From contig VBWE01000011.1 of the NCBI GenBank assembly GCA_006218065.1, positions 118,624 through 182,623 on the forward strand: 64,000 nucleotides of DNA, in the 5' to 3' direction. Source of the DNA: Bacteroidota bacterium. Its GTDB lineage: Bacteria > Bacteroidota > Bacteroidia > Palsa-965. Within the stretch, counting starts at the first letter, position 1. Each line of letters starts with the position of its first letter. The position numbers and the translations under genes were made by a program. The notes beneath the pieces are model-generated. The model did no database searches. It was not told where the DNA came from and worked only from the letters and a program-made list of their open reading frames with translations. Positions 1 to 8,515 of the stretch are shown here, in pieces.

Positions 1-406
1 TACCGGTTTGTTCATGGAAAGTGATCCCGAATCCATGTGAAAAATAAAGCGTTTTGCCCGGGGACAAATATTTTCTGACAGCAGGCCACAAAGCGATCTG
101 TCCTGCATCGGAAAGCAGGAAAGCGATAACCGAAGCGCGCTGTAAAGCCTCTTCGATTTCAAAAAGACTTTCCCCTTCTTTCCATCCGTCGGCCAGCGCC
201 TTATCCCAGGATGAAGAATTTTTCCGCTGCCCGACGATCACGCGCATACCGTTATCCCGGAGGTTAAGCGCCTGTCCCGGCCCCTGCACGCCGTAGCCGA
301 TTACAGCGATGGTTTCGCCGGATAAAACTGTTTTTGCTTTTTCGTTACTGAACTCTTCGCGGGTAACGACTGTTTCCATTACTTCGCCGAACTGATACGT
401 TGCCAT
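1..406 (-). CDS. ilvC: Ketol-acid reductoisomerase, N-terminal part (runs off window)
   Basis: Only the first 135 codons are inside the window; the gene continues beyond position 1. KARI converts acetolactate or acetohydroxybutyrate to the dihydroxy acid with NADPH and Mg2+, the second common step of valine and isoleucine synthesis. The translation starts MATYQFGEVMETV and reaches a Rossmann nucleotide-binding glycine motif GYGVQG at residues 37-42, followed by RVIVGQRKNSSSW, as expected for KARI. The start is the ATG whose complement lies at 404-406. It is the last visible gene of the ilvEDBNC unit, 57 nt after ilvN, on the same strand. Assignment rests on the N-terminal domain only, but gene order supports it strongly. 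Confidence 0.93.
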   Translation of the reverse strand, partial: MATYQFGEVMETVVTREEFSNEKAKTVLSGETIAVIGYGVQGPGQALNLRDNGMRVIVGQRKNSSSWDKALADGWKEGESLFEIEEALQRASVIAFLLSDAGQIALWPAVRKYLSPGKTLYFSHGFGITFHEQTG

Positions 407-463
407 AATTTCCTGTTTTGTTTTGGTTGTATGATTTTGAATTTTTGAAAATGAATATTGTCC

Positions 464-703
464 TCAGTTCCCGATATGATGCACTTCACCCACCCCGATG
501 AGTTTCCGTATCTGCTGCACGCTGCGCTCCACATCAGGATCAGGAGCCTTCAGTTCTATGATGACCCGGGCCATTTCTTCCGAAGGACAACTGAATGAAA
601 ATCGTTCCAGCGCCAGCCTTCTCCGCGAAAAAACGCCGAGTATGCGGGCCGGGAGATCAGCGGCTTTTTCCGCGTCGATAATCAATGTATGATATGGTTT
701 CAT
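464..703 (-). CDS. ilvN: Acetolactate synthase small (regulatory) subunit, short ACT-only form
   Basis: A 79-residue protein that consists essentially of one ACT domain (MKPYHTLIIDAE..., with an IIEL strand in mid-protein). It lies directly between ilvB and ilvC, so it is the regulatory partner of the large subunit, conferring valine sensitivity or stability in known enzymes. Many IlvN/IlvH proteins are about 160-190 residues because they have a second C-terminal domain; that domain is absent here, making it closer in size to IlvM. The ATG at 701-703 is preferred. A start at 745 would place 14 unlike residues before the ACT fold and overlap ilvB by about 30 nt. Spacing after the ilvB stop is 11 nt, consistent with one transcript. 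Confidence 0.85.
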   Translation of the reverse strand: MKPYHTLIIDAEKAADLPARILGVFSRRRLALERFSFSCPSEEMARVIIELKAPDPDVERSVQQIRKLIGVGEVHHIGN

Positions 704-714
704 AGTTTTATTTT

Positions 715-2451
715 TCAGGATAGCCGAACTTCGGAAACACTGCATCCCGGCGGAATCATCGGGAAAATATTTTCTTCTTTTTCCACCACCACTTCCAGGA
801 GAAAAGGCCCCGGGCTTTCCAGCATCGTGTGCATGGCTTTTCTTAGTTTATCGCGATCACGCACAGCCAAAGCGGTTATCCCGTACGCTTGCGCAAGCTT
901 CACAAAATCCGGGTTGACCATTTCCACGGACGAGTATCGTTTCTCAAAAAACAATTCCTGCCACTGTCTTACCATACCGAGGTAATTGTTGTTGAGGATC
1001 ATAATTTTCACCGGGATATTTTCCTGGAAGATGGTCGCCAGTTCCTGGATGTTCATCTGCACGCCGCCGTCGCCGGTTACTGCAACAACCGGCCGGTCCG
1101 CACAGGCCAGTTGTGCGCCGACAGCCGCGGGCAATGCGAATCCCATGGTGCCCAATCCGCCGGACGTGATGTAACTGTCCGTTTGGGTAAAGCGATAATA
1201 CCGGGAGGCCGACATCTGGTGCTGGCCCACGTCCGTCAGCAGCAAGGCCTTCCCGGCAGTCAGCTGATCGAGCATACGGATCGCTTCCGCCATCCTGACC
1301 GGGCCTGCAGCAGGGAAGAATTCTTTTTCCGTAACGGCTTCATACTCGGTTTTCTTCAGTTCTTTCATCTTGTTCAGCCAATCCGTACGCGGTTTGCGTT
1401 TTACAAATTGCGCAAGCCCGGCAAGCGCTTCGCGCGCATCGGCGTGCATCGCGATTTCCGGCTTCACGTTTTTTCCGAATTCCGACGCATCGATGTCGAT
1501 GTGAATAATCCGCGCCTGTTTTGCATACCGTGAAAGCTCGCCGGTAACGCGATCATCGAAACGCATACCCACTGCGAGCAGTACATCACAGGCATTCGTC
1601 ATCAGGTTCGGCGCATAATTGCCGTGCATGCCGAGAAATCCTGCATACAGTGCATGATCCGCGGGAAAGCAGGACAAACCGAGCAAGGTGGAAGCTACGG
1701 GCAGGTTTCCTTTTTCCGCCAGCGACAATAATTCCCGCTGCGCCCCGGAAAGATGCACACCCTGCCCGGCTAGTACCAGCGGGCGTTCCGCAGCCGAAAG
1801 CAATTCCGCAGCTGAACGAAGTTGTTTTTGATCAACGGAAGGTTTCGGGTAATAATTTTTGATTGTACGACAGGGCTGGTACGCGTCTTCACACATACCG
1901 GATTGCGCATCTTTGGTAATGTCGATCAGTACCGGCCCGGGACGGCCGGAGCCGGCGATGTAAAACGCTTTTGCTATCGCGGGCATGATCTCTGCGGCCT
2001 GCGTTACCTGGATGCTCCACTTGGTAACCGGCAACGTGAGGCCGATGATATCCGTTTCCTGGAATGCATCGCTGCCGAGCAATGCGGAATTCACCTGGCC
2101 CGTGATGCACACTACGGCCGTAGAATCAATTTTTGCGTCGGCAAGCCCGGTTACCAGGTTGGTGGCGCCGGGACCGGAAGTAACGAGACAAACACCCGTT
2201 CCGCGTTTCGCACGCGCATATCCCTGAGCAGCATGGATCGCACCCTGTTCATGCCGGACGAGTACATGGCGCAATTTGCTTCCCCCGGAAAGCAAAGCGT
2301 CGTAAACCGGCATGATCGCGCCGCCCGGGTAGCCGAAAATCAATTCCACACCTTCGGCAAGCAGCGACTTTACGACAGCTTCCGCGCCACTGATCTGTTT
2401 TATTTTTTTGCCGGTTTTTATTTCCCGCTGCTCTTTATAAAGTGTTTTCAT
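715..2451 (-). CDS. ilvB: Acetolactate synthase large (catalytic) subunit
   Basis: A 578-residue ThDP-dependent enzyme that condenses pyruvate with pyruvate or 2-ketobutyrate, the first common step of branched-chain amino acid synthesis. Visible landmarks are the N-terminal FGYPGGAIMPVYDAL block, the catalytic glutamate in RHEQGAIHAAQG (E68), the FAD-site region in the middle, and the ThDP/Mg2+ motif GDGGVQMN at about 460 running to NNNYLGMV at about 487-494. Length is normal for the family (about 560-590). The ATG at 2449-2451 overlaps the end of ilvD by 17 nt, which suggests translational coupling. A good intact copy. Confidence 0.95.
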   Translation of the reverse strand: MKTLYKEQREIKTGKKIKQISGAEAVVKSLLAEGVELIFGYPGGAIMPVYDALLSGGSKLRHVLVRHEQGAIHAAQGYARAKRGTGVCLVTSGPGATNLVTGLADAKIDSTAVVCITGQVNSALLGSDAFQETDIIGLTLPVTKWSIQVTQAAEIMPAIAKAFYIAGSGRPGPVLIDITKDAQSGMCEDAYQPCRTIKNYYPKPSVDQKQLRSAAELLSAAERPLVLAGQGVHLSGAQRELLSLAEKGNLPVASTLLGLSCFPADHALYAGFLGMHGNYAPNLMTNACDVLLAVGMRFDDRVTGELSRYAKQARIIHIDIDASEFGKNVKPEIAMHADAREALAGLAQFVKRKPRTDWLNKMKELKKTEYEAVTEKEFFPAAGPVRMAEAIRMLDQLTAGKALLLTDVGQHQMSASRYYRFTQTDSYITSGGLGTMGFALPAAVGAQLACADRPVVAVTGDGGVQMNIQELATIFQENIPVKIMILNNNYLGMVRQWQELFFEKRYSSVEMVNPDFVKLAQAYGITALAVRDRDKLRKAMHTMLESPGPFLLEVVVEKEENIFPMIPPGCSVSEVRLS

Positions 2452-4132
2452 CCTGATTTTCAGAATCCGTTATACAACCTGTGGATGCATCCGAAACAGT
2501 CCGGGCATATTTGAACAGTACGCCGCTTTGCACGGAACATTTTCGCGGAGCCCATGATTTTTTTCTTTCCCTAAGGATTTTTTCGTCCACGTGCAGCACT
2601 ATTTCTCCCATACCTGCGTCAATCGTAATGCGGTCCCCGTTATGTACGAGTGCAATGGCGCCGCCGTCAAAAGCTTCCGGGCTGATATGCCCGACAACAA
2701 ATCCATGCGACCCGCCGGAGAAACGGCCGTCGGTGATCAGCGCCACATCCGGACCAAGCCCGGCACCGATCACAGCGGAAGTCGGTTTAAGCATTTCCGG
2801 CATCCCGGGTCCGCCTTTCGGACCGGCATAACGGATGACGATAACGTGCCCCTTGCGGATTTCGCCCTGCCTGAGCGATTCGCACATGGATACTTCCGAA
2901 TCGAACACGATGGCTTCGCCGGAAAATGATTCTCCTTCTTTGCCGGTAATTTTGGCCACAGCGCCTTTCGGCGCAAGATTGCCACGCAGCACCCGGATAT
3001 GGCCAGTGGCGTGCAGCGGACGGTCAAGAGGACGAAACAGATCTTCGTCATTCCCGAATACGCGAACATGCTCCAGGTTTTCCGCCAGCGTTTTACCCGT
3101 TACGGTCATTGCTGTACCGTCCAGCAAATCCTTATCCAGCAACGTTTTCATAACAACGGCTGTTCCGCCTGCATGGTGGAGATCTTCCATCAGGTATTTG
3201 CCGGACGGTTTCATGTCGGCAAGCAAAGGAGTCGCCTGCGAAATTTTTTCGAAATCATCCAGTACGAGTTTCACGCCAGCCGCATGTGCAACAGCCAGCA
3301 GGTGCAATACGGCATTCGTTGAACCGCCGAGTACGGTTACAACAACCATCGCATTCCGGAAAGCGGCAGGTGTAAGGATATCGCGCGGACAAATATTTTT
3401 TCCGAGTAAATTATCCAGGTATGCTCCCGCAGCGTCGCACTCCTGCATTTTCTCTTCACTCAGCGCAGGGAAAGCCGCAGTGCCGGGAAGCATCATACCC
3501 AGGGCCTCAGCCGCCGAGGCCATCGTATTGGCCGTGTACATACCGCCGCAGGCCCCCGCACCCGGGCAGGCATGATCGATCACGCCGCGGTATTCTTTTT
3601 CATCCATCGCTCCTTTCATCTTTTTTCCGAAAGCCTCGAAACAGGAAACGATATCCAGTTTTTTTCCGTTGAAATTTCCGCTGCGTATGCTTCCGCCGTA
3701 AACGAGCAGCGAAGGCCTGTTCAGTCTTGCCATCGCGATCAGCGCACCCGGCAAATTTTTATCGCAACCGGCTACAAAAACAATCCCGTCATATCCATGC
3801 GCACCGGCAATCGTTTCGATGGAGTCGGCGATGATTTCACGCGAAACGAGCGAATACCGCATGCCCGGCGACCCGTTCGTGATCCCGTCGCTGACGCCGA
3901 TCGTATCGAAACGCCAGCCGACGAGCCCGTTTTGCTGCACGGAAGAACGGATGCGGTCGCCCAGTTCACGCAGGTGCATATTGCAGGTATTCCCATCGTA
4001 ACCGGAAGTACCGATACCGATCTGCGGTTTCCCGAAATCTTCACGGTGCAAACCGGCACCGATCAGCATCGCCTGTGCTGCGGGCAGTTCGTCGTTCTCC
4101 GTATATAGTGCACTGTAGCGGTTGAGTTTCAT
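2435..4132 (-). CDS. ilvD: Dihydroxy-acid dehydratase
   Basis: A 565-residue Fe-S dehydratase that removes water from 2,3-dihydroxy-isovalerate or -methylvalerate to give the keto acids used by IlvE. The three cysteines that ligate the cluster in this family are visible: C50 (GNTCNMHL), C123 (VAGCDKNLPG) and C195 (GAGACGGMYTANT). The C-terminal DGRFSGGSHGF block, needed for catalysis in the family, is also present. Length fits the usual 550-570. It starts 6 nt after the ilvE stop and overlaps ilvB by 17 nt, so it sits inside a tight ilvEDBNC transcript. Confidence 0.95.
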   Translation of the reverse strand: MKLNRYSALYTENDELPAAQAMLIGAGLHREDFGKPQIGIGTSGYDGNTCNMHLRELGDRIRSSVQQNGLVGWRFDTIGVSDGITNGSPGMRYSLVSREIIADSIETIAGAHGYDGIVFVAGCDKNLPGALIAMARLNRPSLLVYGGSIRSGNFNGKKLDIVSCFEAFGKKMKGAMDEKEYRGVIDHACPGAGACGGMYTANTMASAAEALGMMLPGTAAFPALSEEKMQECDAAGAYLDNLLGKNICPRDILTPAAFRNAMVVVTVLGGSTNAVLHLLAVAHAAGVKLVLDDFEKISQATPLLADMKPSGKYLMEDLHHAGGTAVVMKTLLDKDLLDGTAMTVTGKTLAENLEHVRVFGNDEDLFRPLDRPLHATGHIRVLRGNLAPKGAVAKITGKEGESFSGEAIVFDSEVSMCESLRQGEIRKGHVIVIRYAGPKGGPGMPEMLKPTSAVIGAGLGPDVALITDGRFSGGSHGFVVGHISPEAFDGGAIALVHNGDRITIDAGMGEIVLHVDEKILRERKKSWAPRKCSVQSGVLFKYARTVSDASTGCITDSENQDENTL

Positions 4133-4138
4133 CGGTTT

Positions 4139-5032
4139 TCAGTAATAAGATTCTACTTCGTGTTTCCCGGTAACCAGCGCATGGTAAGCCTGCGCGAGGA
4201 AAGCGCCGTGCGTTTCGGAAAACGGTTTTCGGAATTGCATATCGTCTACAGAAGCAATGCCGGCTATTTCCGCCGCGGTGCCCGTAAAAAAAGCGCCGTC
4301 GGCACCGGCGAGCGCCCCGGGCCTGAAATATTTTTCTTCCACGGAGATGCCGGATTCACGCGCAATACCGATAACGGTGCTTCGCGTGATGCCGGGGAAA
4401 ATATTCCCGGCCGGTGGTGTAAATAGCGTGCCGTCTTTCTCGAAGAAAAAATTCGCACCCGGACCTTCTGCAACAAATCCGTTCATATCCAGCAAAAGCG
4501 CTTCGTCGAAACCGCGTTTGCGCGCTTCGGTGGAAGCCAGCGTGGAATTCACATACTGGCCGGATGCTTTGCAGGCCATCGGAACCGCTTTCGGGTTCGG
4601 ACGCTGGTATGGAGAAACCGCCAGGCGCAGCAGGCGATCGCCCAGGTATTTGGGCCAGGCCCAGGCTGAGATCACCAGGTGACCGATGGCAGGCGCAACC
4701 AGGGTCATGTTCGGATCACCGGCAAAAGCCAGCGGGCGCAGGTAAGCGTCATCCAAACCATTTTTTTCCAGCACGAGGTAACTCAACCGCGTCAGTTCTT
4801 CCACCGTGTAGTTCAACGGGATGTCCATCAATTCGCAGGAGTATTTCATCCGCTCGAAATGTTCTTTCGCTTTGAATATCTGCACACCCGATGGTGTTTT
4901 ATAGGCACGGATGCCTTCGAACACGGCGTAACCGTAATGCAGCGATTGTGCATACACACTCACGCGGGCATCATCCGCCGGGCAAAATTTATCGTTAAAA
5001 AAAACCGTTGTGTTTTCGTTGTAGTACGTCAT
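4139..5032 (-). CDS. ilvE: Branched-chain amino acid aminotransferase
   Basis: A 297-residue fold-type IV PLP aminotransferase. It makes Ile, Val and Leu from their keto acids with glutamate. The PLP lysine is K155 in MACKASGQYVNS, followed by the family blocks GFDEALLLD and EGPGANFFF. The N-terminal HYGYAVFEGIRAY motif is typical of the IlvE group rather than D-amino acid transaminase. It is the first structural gene after the tandem attenuator region. Its start lies about 35 nt downstream of the second terminator hairpin, so its expression should depend directly on readthrough there. Confidence 0.93.
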   Translation of the reverse strand: MTYYNENTTVFFNDKFCPADDARVSVYAQSLHYGYAVFEGIRAYKTPSGVQIFKAKEHFERMKYSCELMDIPLNYTVEELTRLSYLVLEKNGLDDAYLRPLAFAGDPNMTLVAPAIGHLVISAWAWPKYLGDRLLRLAVSPYQRPNPKAVPMACKASGQYVNSTLASTEARKRGFDEALLLDMNGFVAEGPGANFFFEKDGTLFTPPAGNIFPGITRSTVIGIARESGISVEEKYFRPGALAGADGAFFTGTAAEIAGIASVDDMQFRKPFSETHGAFLAQAYHALVTGKHEVESYY

Positions 5033-5067
5033 ATTTTGGTTGTTTTGATTGGTTTGCTCAAAAAAAA

Positions 5068-5097
5068 ACGCCCTCCCCTGCAGCGCGGGAAAGGCGT
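5068..5097 (-). terminator. ilv attenuator 2: intrinsic terminator before ilvE
   Basis: On the minus strand the arms ACGCCTTTCCC and GGGGAGGGCGT form an 11-bp stem (two G-U pairs) around an 8-nt loop, followed at once by eight U residues. It lies 22 nt after the stop codon of the second Ile/Val leader peptide and 35 nt before ilvE. Upstream leader sequence (GCGGG and GTGA, next to the leader stop) can pair with parts of the 5' arm region (CCCGC, TCAC), a possible antiterminator. The pairing is by eye, not by energy calculation. Confidence 0.85.
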
Positions 5098-5119
5098 GAA
5101 CAATACAGGTTCGCTCCTC

Positions 5120-5179
5120 TCACCCGCCGGGTGGACGAATCACGATAATGACCACGATAGTTGCTTGTTGCCTGAACAT
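5120..5179 (-). CDS. ilv leader peptide 2 (Ile/Val-rich, 19 aa)
   Basis: A 19-codon frame that begins MFRQQAT and continues with the uninterrupted run IVVIIVI (residues 8-14), ending RPPGG and a TGA stop. Seven consecutive codons for the two amino acids made by the downstream operon, followed 22 nt later by a strong intrinsic terminator, are the hallmark of ribosome-mediated attenuation. The frame lies between terminator 1 and terminator 2, so it is a second, independent sensing unit on the same RNA. Its product is unlikely to have a function beyond translation itself. The ending resembles the PP-containing tails of enterobacterial ilv leaders, a resemblance rather than proof of homology. Confidence 0.88.
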   Translation of the reverse strand: MFRQQATIVVIIVIRPPGG

Positions 5180-5199
5180 GTTTGTTGTTTTTATGAAAC

Positions 5200-5233
5200 A
5201 AAACAGCCGCCCTGGAATCGGAGCGGCTGTTTT
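5200..5233 (-). terminator. ilv attenuator 1: terminator hairpin
   Basis: Minus-strand arms AAAACAGCCGC and GCGGCTGTTTT give a perfect 11-bp stem with a 12-nt loop, then TGTTTCAT. The loop side holds CCGCTCCG (5219-5226), exactly complementary to CGGAGCGG (5264-5271) inside the last codons of leader peptide 1. The two pairings are mutually exclusive, so the leader segment can act as antiterminator. A ribosome that completes leader 1 would cover CGGAGCGG and allow the terminator to form. Confidence 0.83.
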
Positions 5234-5257
5234 GAACTGATATGCTGTTACATTTCG

Positions 5258-5332
5258 TCAATACCGCTCCGGGCCTGGTGTGATAATCACCACGCTTGAT
5301 ACAGAGCAGATAACGAAGTTTGATTGTTGCAT
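5258..5332 (-). CDS. ilv leader peptide 1 (Ile/Val-rich, 24 aa)
   Basis: A 24-codon frame starting MQQSNFVIC, with VI at residues 7-8, V at 11 and the run VVII at 14-17, ending TPGPERY and TGA. Eight nt downstream of its promoter's predicted start site is a purine-rich tract ahead of the ATG. The codons for PERY contain CGGAGCGG, the antiterminator partner of the terminator at 5200-5233. The leader, antiterminator and terminator together form a complete attenuator. It precedes a second complete one (leader 5120-5179). Confidence 0.85.
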   Translation of the reverse strand: MQQSNFVICSVSSVVIITPGPERY

Positions 5333-5352
5333 TTTTTTTCTGATTACTGCGG

Positions 5353-5384
5353 CAAATGTATAACAATGAAAAAACATAAGTCAA
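5353..5384 (-). promoter_or_regulatory. ilv promoter, Bacteroidota type
   Basis: Minus strand: TTG at 5382-5384, a 21-nt spacer, then TACATTTG (5353-5360), a full match to the Bacteroidota -7 consensus TAnnTTTG. The predicted start is near 5347, about 14 nt before leader peptide 1. It lies between the end of leuB and the leaders, so ilvEDBNC can be transcribed independently of leuACDB. Confidence 0.7.
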
Positions 5385-5431
5385 GTTTTTTCGGATTATT
5401 TTTTTGAAACACGATTTCAGCCGGTCCATGT

Positions 5432-6538
5432 TCACAGTAATGCGTCCTGGTCACTGAACAGCAACGGGCCGGTTTCCAGGTCCTCTTTTTCGTTTATCCG
5501 CAAAGCAAGCAGGTCGCCCAGGCGCGAACAGGAAAGAAATTTTTCCGGGTTCAGCTCGCAGGTCACCATACCGCCGGCCACCGACCAGTCCACTGCTTCA
5601 CGCACAGCCGCTGCCGCATCCGGCTCACCGAGATAATCGAGCATCATGGCAACCGACAAGATCGACGCTACCGGGTTCGCAGAATTCTTGCCGGCGGCTT
5701 CCGGGTACGATCCATGTACCGGTTCGAACAGGCCGGCATGTTCACCGGTTGAAGCCGACGGGAGCAAACCGAGCGAACCGGCAAGCACCGAAGATTCATC
5801 GGAGAGTATATCGCCGAACATATTTTCCGTGAGGATGACATCGAAACGCCGCGGCTCGCGGATAAGCTGCATAGCGGCATTATCAACGTACATGCAATCC
5901 AACGTAACGTCCGGGAACTGCGGAGCGATTTCGTGCACGATGCTTCTCCAAAAGCGCGACGTTTCGAGTACATTGGCTTTGTCCACCAGCGTAATTTTAT
6001 TGCGGCGTGCACGGGCCAGTTGAAAAGCGCACCTGGTGATCCGTTCGATCTCCTGCCGGCTGTACACGCACGTATCGTAAGCCGATTCACAGCCGGCGCT
6101 GCGGCCGCTCGCTCCGTAATATAATCCGCCCGTGAGTTCTCTCACGACGACAAGATCGACGCCTGCGAGCAGTTCGTTTTTCAGCGGCGACTGTTCCGCG
6201 AGCTGCGGCCATGTTTTTACGGGACGCATGTTCGCATACAAACCGAGTTCTTTCCGCAACTGCAGCAAGCCCTGTTCCGGCCGGATTTCGGCCTGCGCGT
6301 ATTTCGGATGGCCAACTGCACCCAGCAGCACGGCGTCGGAGGATATACAACCGGCCAGCGTCGGTTCGGGCAACGGATCTCCGCAGGCATCGATAGCGGC
6401 AGCGCCGATCAGCGATTCATGCAAACCGAACCGCAGCGAAAAACGTTTTTCGATCGCACGCAGCACTTTCAGCGCCTGCGCAACAACTTCCGGACCGATA
6501 CCATCGCCGGGAAGCACTGCAATGGAATAATTTTTCAT
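5432..6538 (-). CDS. leuB: 3-isopropylmalate dehydrogenase
   Basis: A 368-residue NAD-dependent decarboxylating dehydrogenase, third enzyme of leucine synthesis. It begins MKNYSIAVLPGDGIGPEV, the family N-terminal block, and carries VVRELTGGLYYG, DKANVLE and the acidic metal-binding segment DILSDESSVLAGSLGLLPSAS. Length is usual (about 350-370). Its ATG overlaps the leuD stop by 4 nt (ATGA type), so the two are coupled. It is the last gene of leuACDB; the ilv promoter and leaders begin within 50-100 nt of its stop. Confidence 0.95.
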   Translation of the reverse strand: MKNYSIAVLPGDGIGPEVVAQALKVLRAIEKRFSLRFGLHESLIGAAAIDACGDPLPEPTLAGCISSDAVLLGAVGHPKYAQAEIRPEQGLLQLRKELGLYANMRPVKTWPQLAEQSPLKNELLAGVDLVVVRELTGGLYYGASGRSAGCESAYDTCVYSRQEIERITRCAFQLARARRNKITLVDKANVLETSRFWRSIVHEIAPQFPDVTLDCMYVDNAAMQLIREPRRFDVILTENMFGDILSDESSVLAGSLGLLPSASTGEHAGLFEPVHGSYPEAAGKNSANPVASILSVAMMLDYLGEPDAAAAVREAVDWSVAGGMVTCELNPEKFLSCSRLGDLLALRINEKEDLETGPLLFSDQDALL

Positions 6539-7134
6539 ATTATTTTCTGGTAAGGACGCGACATTTCAAAACGCAGGATTTCTTCCGTCATGGTCAGCAT
6601 CAAACCCGTATCGTCGTAGCCGTTGAGCAGGCAACGTTTCCGGTAAGCATCCACCGGGAAAGAAGAACGAAGTGACGTACCACTGACCGCCACTTCCTCT
6701 TTCTCGAGATCGACCAGCACCGTTACTTGTTCACGGGCAGACAAGGTCATGATCTCCCGGATGAATTCAGCCGGCAAAATCACGGGAAGCAAACCGTTGT
6801 TCAGCGCATTGATCCTGAAAATATCCGCAAACGAGGGAGCGAGGATCGCGCGAAAGCCGAAATCACGGAGAGCCCAGGCAGCATGTTCCCTGCTCGATCC
6901 GCAACCGAAATTTTTCCCGGCAACCAGTACCTGCTCATCGCCGCGCGCCAGGTTCAGGGGAAATGAATCGCGCAAACTTCCGTCGGCGCAATAACGGAGG
7001 TCATGGAACAGGGCATCACCAAAACCTGTTTTTTCCGTTCGCTTCAGGAAACGCGCGGGGATAACCTGGTCCGTGTCGATATCGTCTGCATCGAAGCAAA
7101 CTATTTTTGAAATCAATGTGCTGAATTTTTCCAT
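6535..7134 (-). CDS. leuD: 3-isopropylmalate dehydratase small subunit
   Basis: A 199-residue swivel-domain subunit that pairs with LeuC to isomerise 2- to 3-isopropylmalate. Family blocks DTDQVIPARFL near the N-terminus and NFGCGSSREHAAWAL in the first half are present. Length is normal. It lies 1 nt after leuC and overlaps leuB by 4 nt. Confidence 0.95.
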   Translation of the reverse strand: MEKFSTLISKIVCFDADDIDTDQVIPARFLKRTEKTGFGDALFHDLRYCADGSLRDSFPLNLARGDEQVLVAGKNFGCGSSREHAAWALRDFGFRAILAPSFADIFRINALNNGLLPVILPAEFIREIMTLSAREQVTVLVDLEKEEVAVSGTSLRSSFPVDAYRKRCLLNGYDDTGLMLTMTEEILRFEMSRPYQKII

Positions 7135-7135
7135 G

Positions 7136-8515
7136 TCAGTTGAGTATTGTTCTTACATCTTTGATATACCCGTACAGCGCGGCTGCAGCGGCCGTCAACG
7201 GTGCAGCGAGAATCGTTCTCGCACCGGGTCCCTGCCGGCCTTCGAAATTCCGGTTGCCGGTCGATACACAATATTTTCCGCCGGGAATTTTATCTTCGTT
7301 CATCCCGAGACAGGCGGAGCAGCCCGGCTGGCGGAATTCAAATCCTGCGGATTCGAGAATACGATCGAGACCTTCCGCACGCGCCTGCGTTTCCACTTCC
7401 TTCGACCCGGGAACGATCCAGGCCGTAACGCTTTCCGCAATTTTTTTGCCCGCCACAAGCCCGGCTACGGCACGCAGGTCTTCGATACGTCCGTTCGTGC
7501 AGCTCCCGATAAAAACAAAATCGATTTTTTTTCCCACGAGCCGGTCGCCGGCATTAAAATGCATGTAATCCAGCGCACGTTTTTCATTCTCCGCGTTCCC
7601 GGGAATCCATCCGTCAACAGGTAACGCCTGCGCCGGGCTTGTACCGTAGGTGATCATCGGTACGATTTTCTCCGCATCAAAAAAATATTCGGCATCAAAA
7701 ACCGCCCCTGCATCCGTATACAGCGAAGACCAATACGCCAGCGCTTCGTTCATATCGCCGGGCGGAGGAGAGAATGTCCGGCCGGCGACGTATGCCATCG
7801 TTTTTTCATCAGGCGCAATCAACCCGCCCCGCGCGCCCATTTCGATACTCATATTGCAGATCGTCATGCGTTCTTCCACCGACATCGCATCAACGGTGTT
7901 CCCGGCATATTCCACGAAGTGCCCGTTACCCCCTGCGGCGCCGAGTGCCGCGATGATATGCAGGATCACGTCTTTAGCGGCAACGCCTGCAGATAACTTC
8001 CCGGAAACAGTGATCCGCATGCGTTTTGGTTTTTCCCCCAGCAGGCATTGTGTCGCCAGTACCTGTTCCACCTGCGAAGTGCCGATACCGAATGCCACCG
8101 TACCGAGTGCACCGTGTGTGGAGGTATGACTGTCGCCGCAAACAATCGTCATCCCCGGCCGCGTCAGCCCTAGTTCCGGACCGATTACGTGCACAATGCC
8201 GTTATAGCGGTGCCCCAGGCCGAAAAGCTCAACGCCGTTCTCCCGGCAATTTTTTTCAAGCTCCCGGATTTGCTTCGCCGACATTTCATCTTTTACCGGG
8301 AGGTGCTGGTTGCGCGTAGGCACATTATGGTCGGCGGTAGCCGTAACGCGCGAAGGAAAAAGCACGGGTACGCCGCGTTCGCGTAAACCGGCAAAGGCCT
8401 GCGGGCTGGTTACTTCGTGGATAAACTGCCGGTCGATAAAAAGCAGGTCGCTGCCGTTATCCATTTTTTTCACGACATGCGCATCCCATATTTTATCAAA
8501 CAAGGTCTTTTTCAT
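7136..8515 (-). CDS. leuC: 3-isopropylmalate dehydratase large subunit
   Basis: A 459-residue aconitase-family protein that holds a 4Fe-4S cluster. The cluster region is represented by [13 protein letters not shown] in the first third, [13 protein letters not shown], and the cysteine pair in [14 protein letters not shown] near the C-terminus. The start [15 protein letters not shown] is the typical LeuC beginning. Its ATG overlaps the leuA stop by 4 nt. Intact and of usual length. Confidence 0.95.
   Translation of the reverse strand: MKKTLFDKIWDAHVVKKMDNGSDLLFIDRQFIHEVTSPQAFAGLRERGVPVLFPSRVTATADHNVPTRNQHLPVKDEMSAKQIRELEKNCRENGVELFGLGHRYNGIVHVIGPELGLTRPGMTIVCGDSHTSTHGALGTVAFGIGTSQVEQVLATQCLLGEKPKRMRITVSGKLSAGVAAKDVILHIIAALGAAGGNGHFVEYAGNTVDAMSVEERMTICNMSIEMGARGGLIAPDEKTMAYVAGRTFSPPPGDMNEALAYWSSLYTDAGAVFDAEYFFDAEKIVPMITYGTSPAQALPVDGWIPGNAENEKRALDYMHFNAGDRLVGKKIDFVFIGSCTNGRIEDLRAVAGLVAGKKIAESVTAWIVPGSKEVETQARAEGLDRILESAGFEFRQPGCSACLGMNEDKIPGGKYCVSTGNRNFEGRQGPGARTILAAPLTAAAAALYGYIKDVRTILN

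Noticed and set aside
704..745. Earlier start for ilvN
   Set aside because: It would overlap ilvB and add residues unlike any ACT protein.
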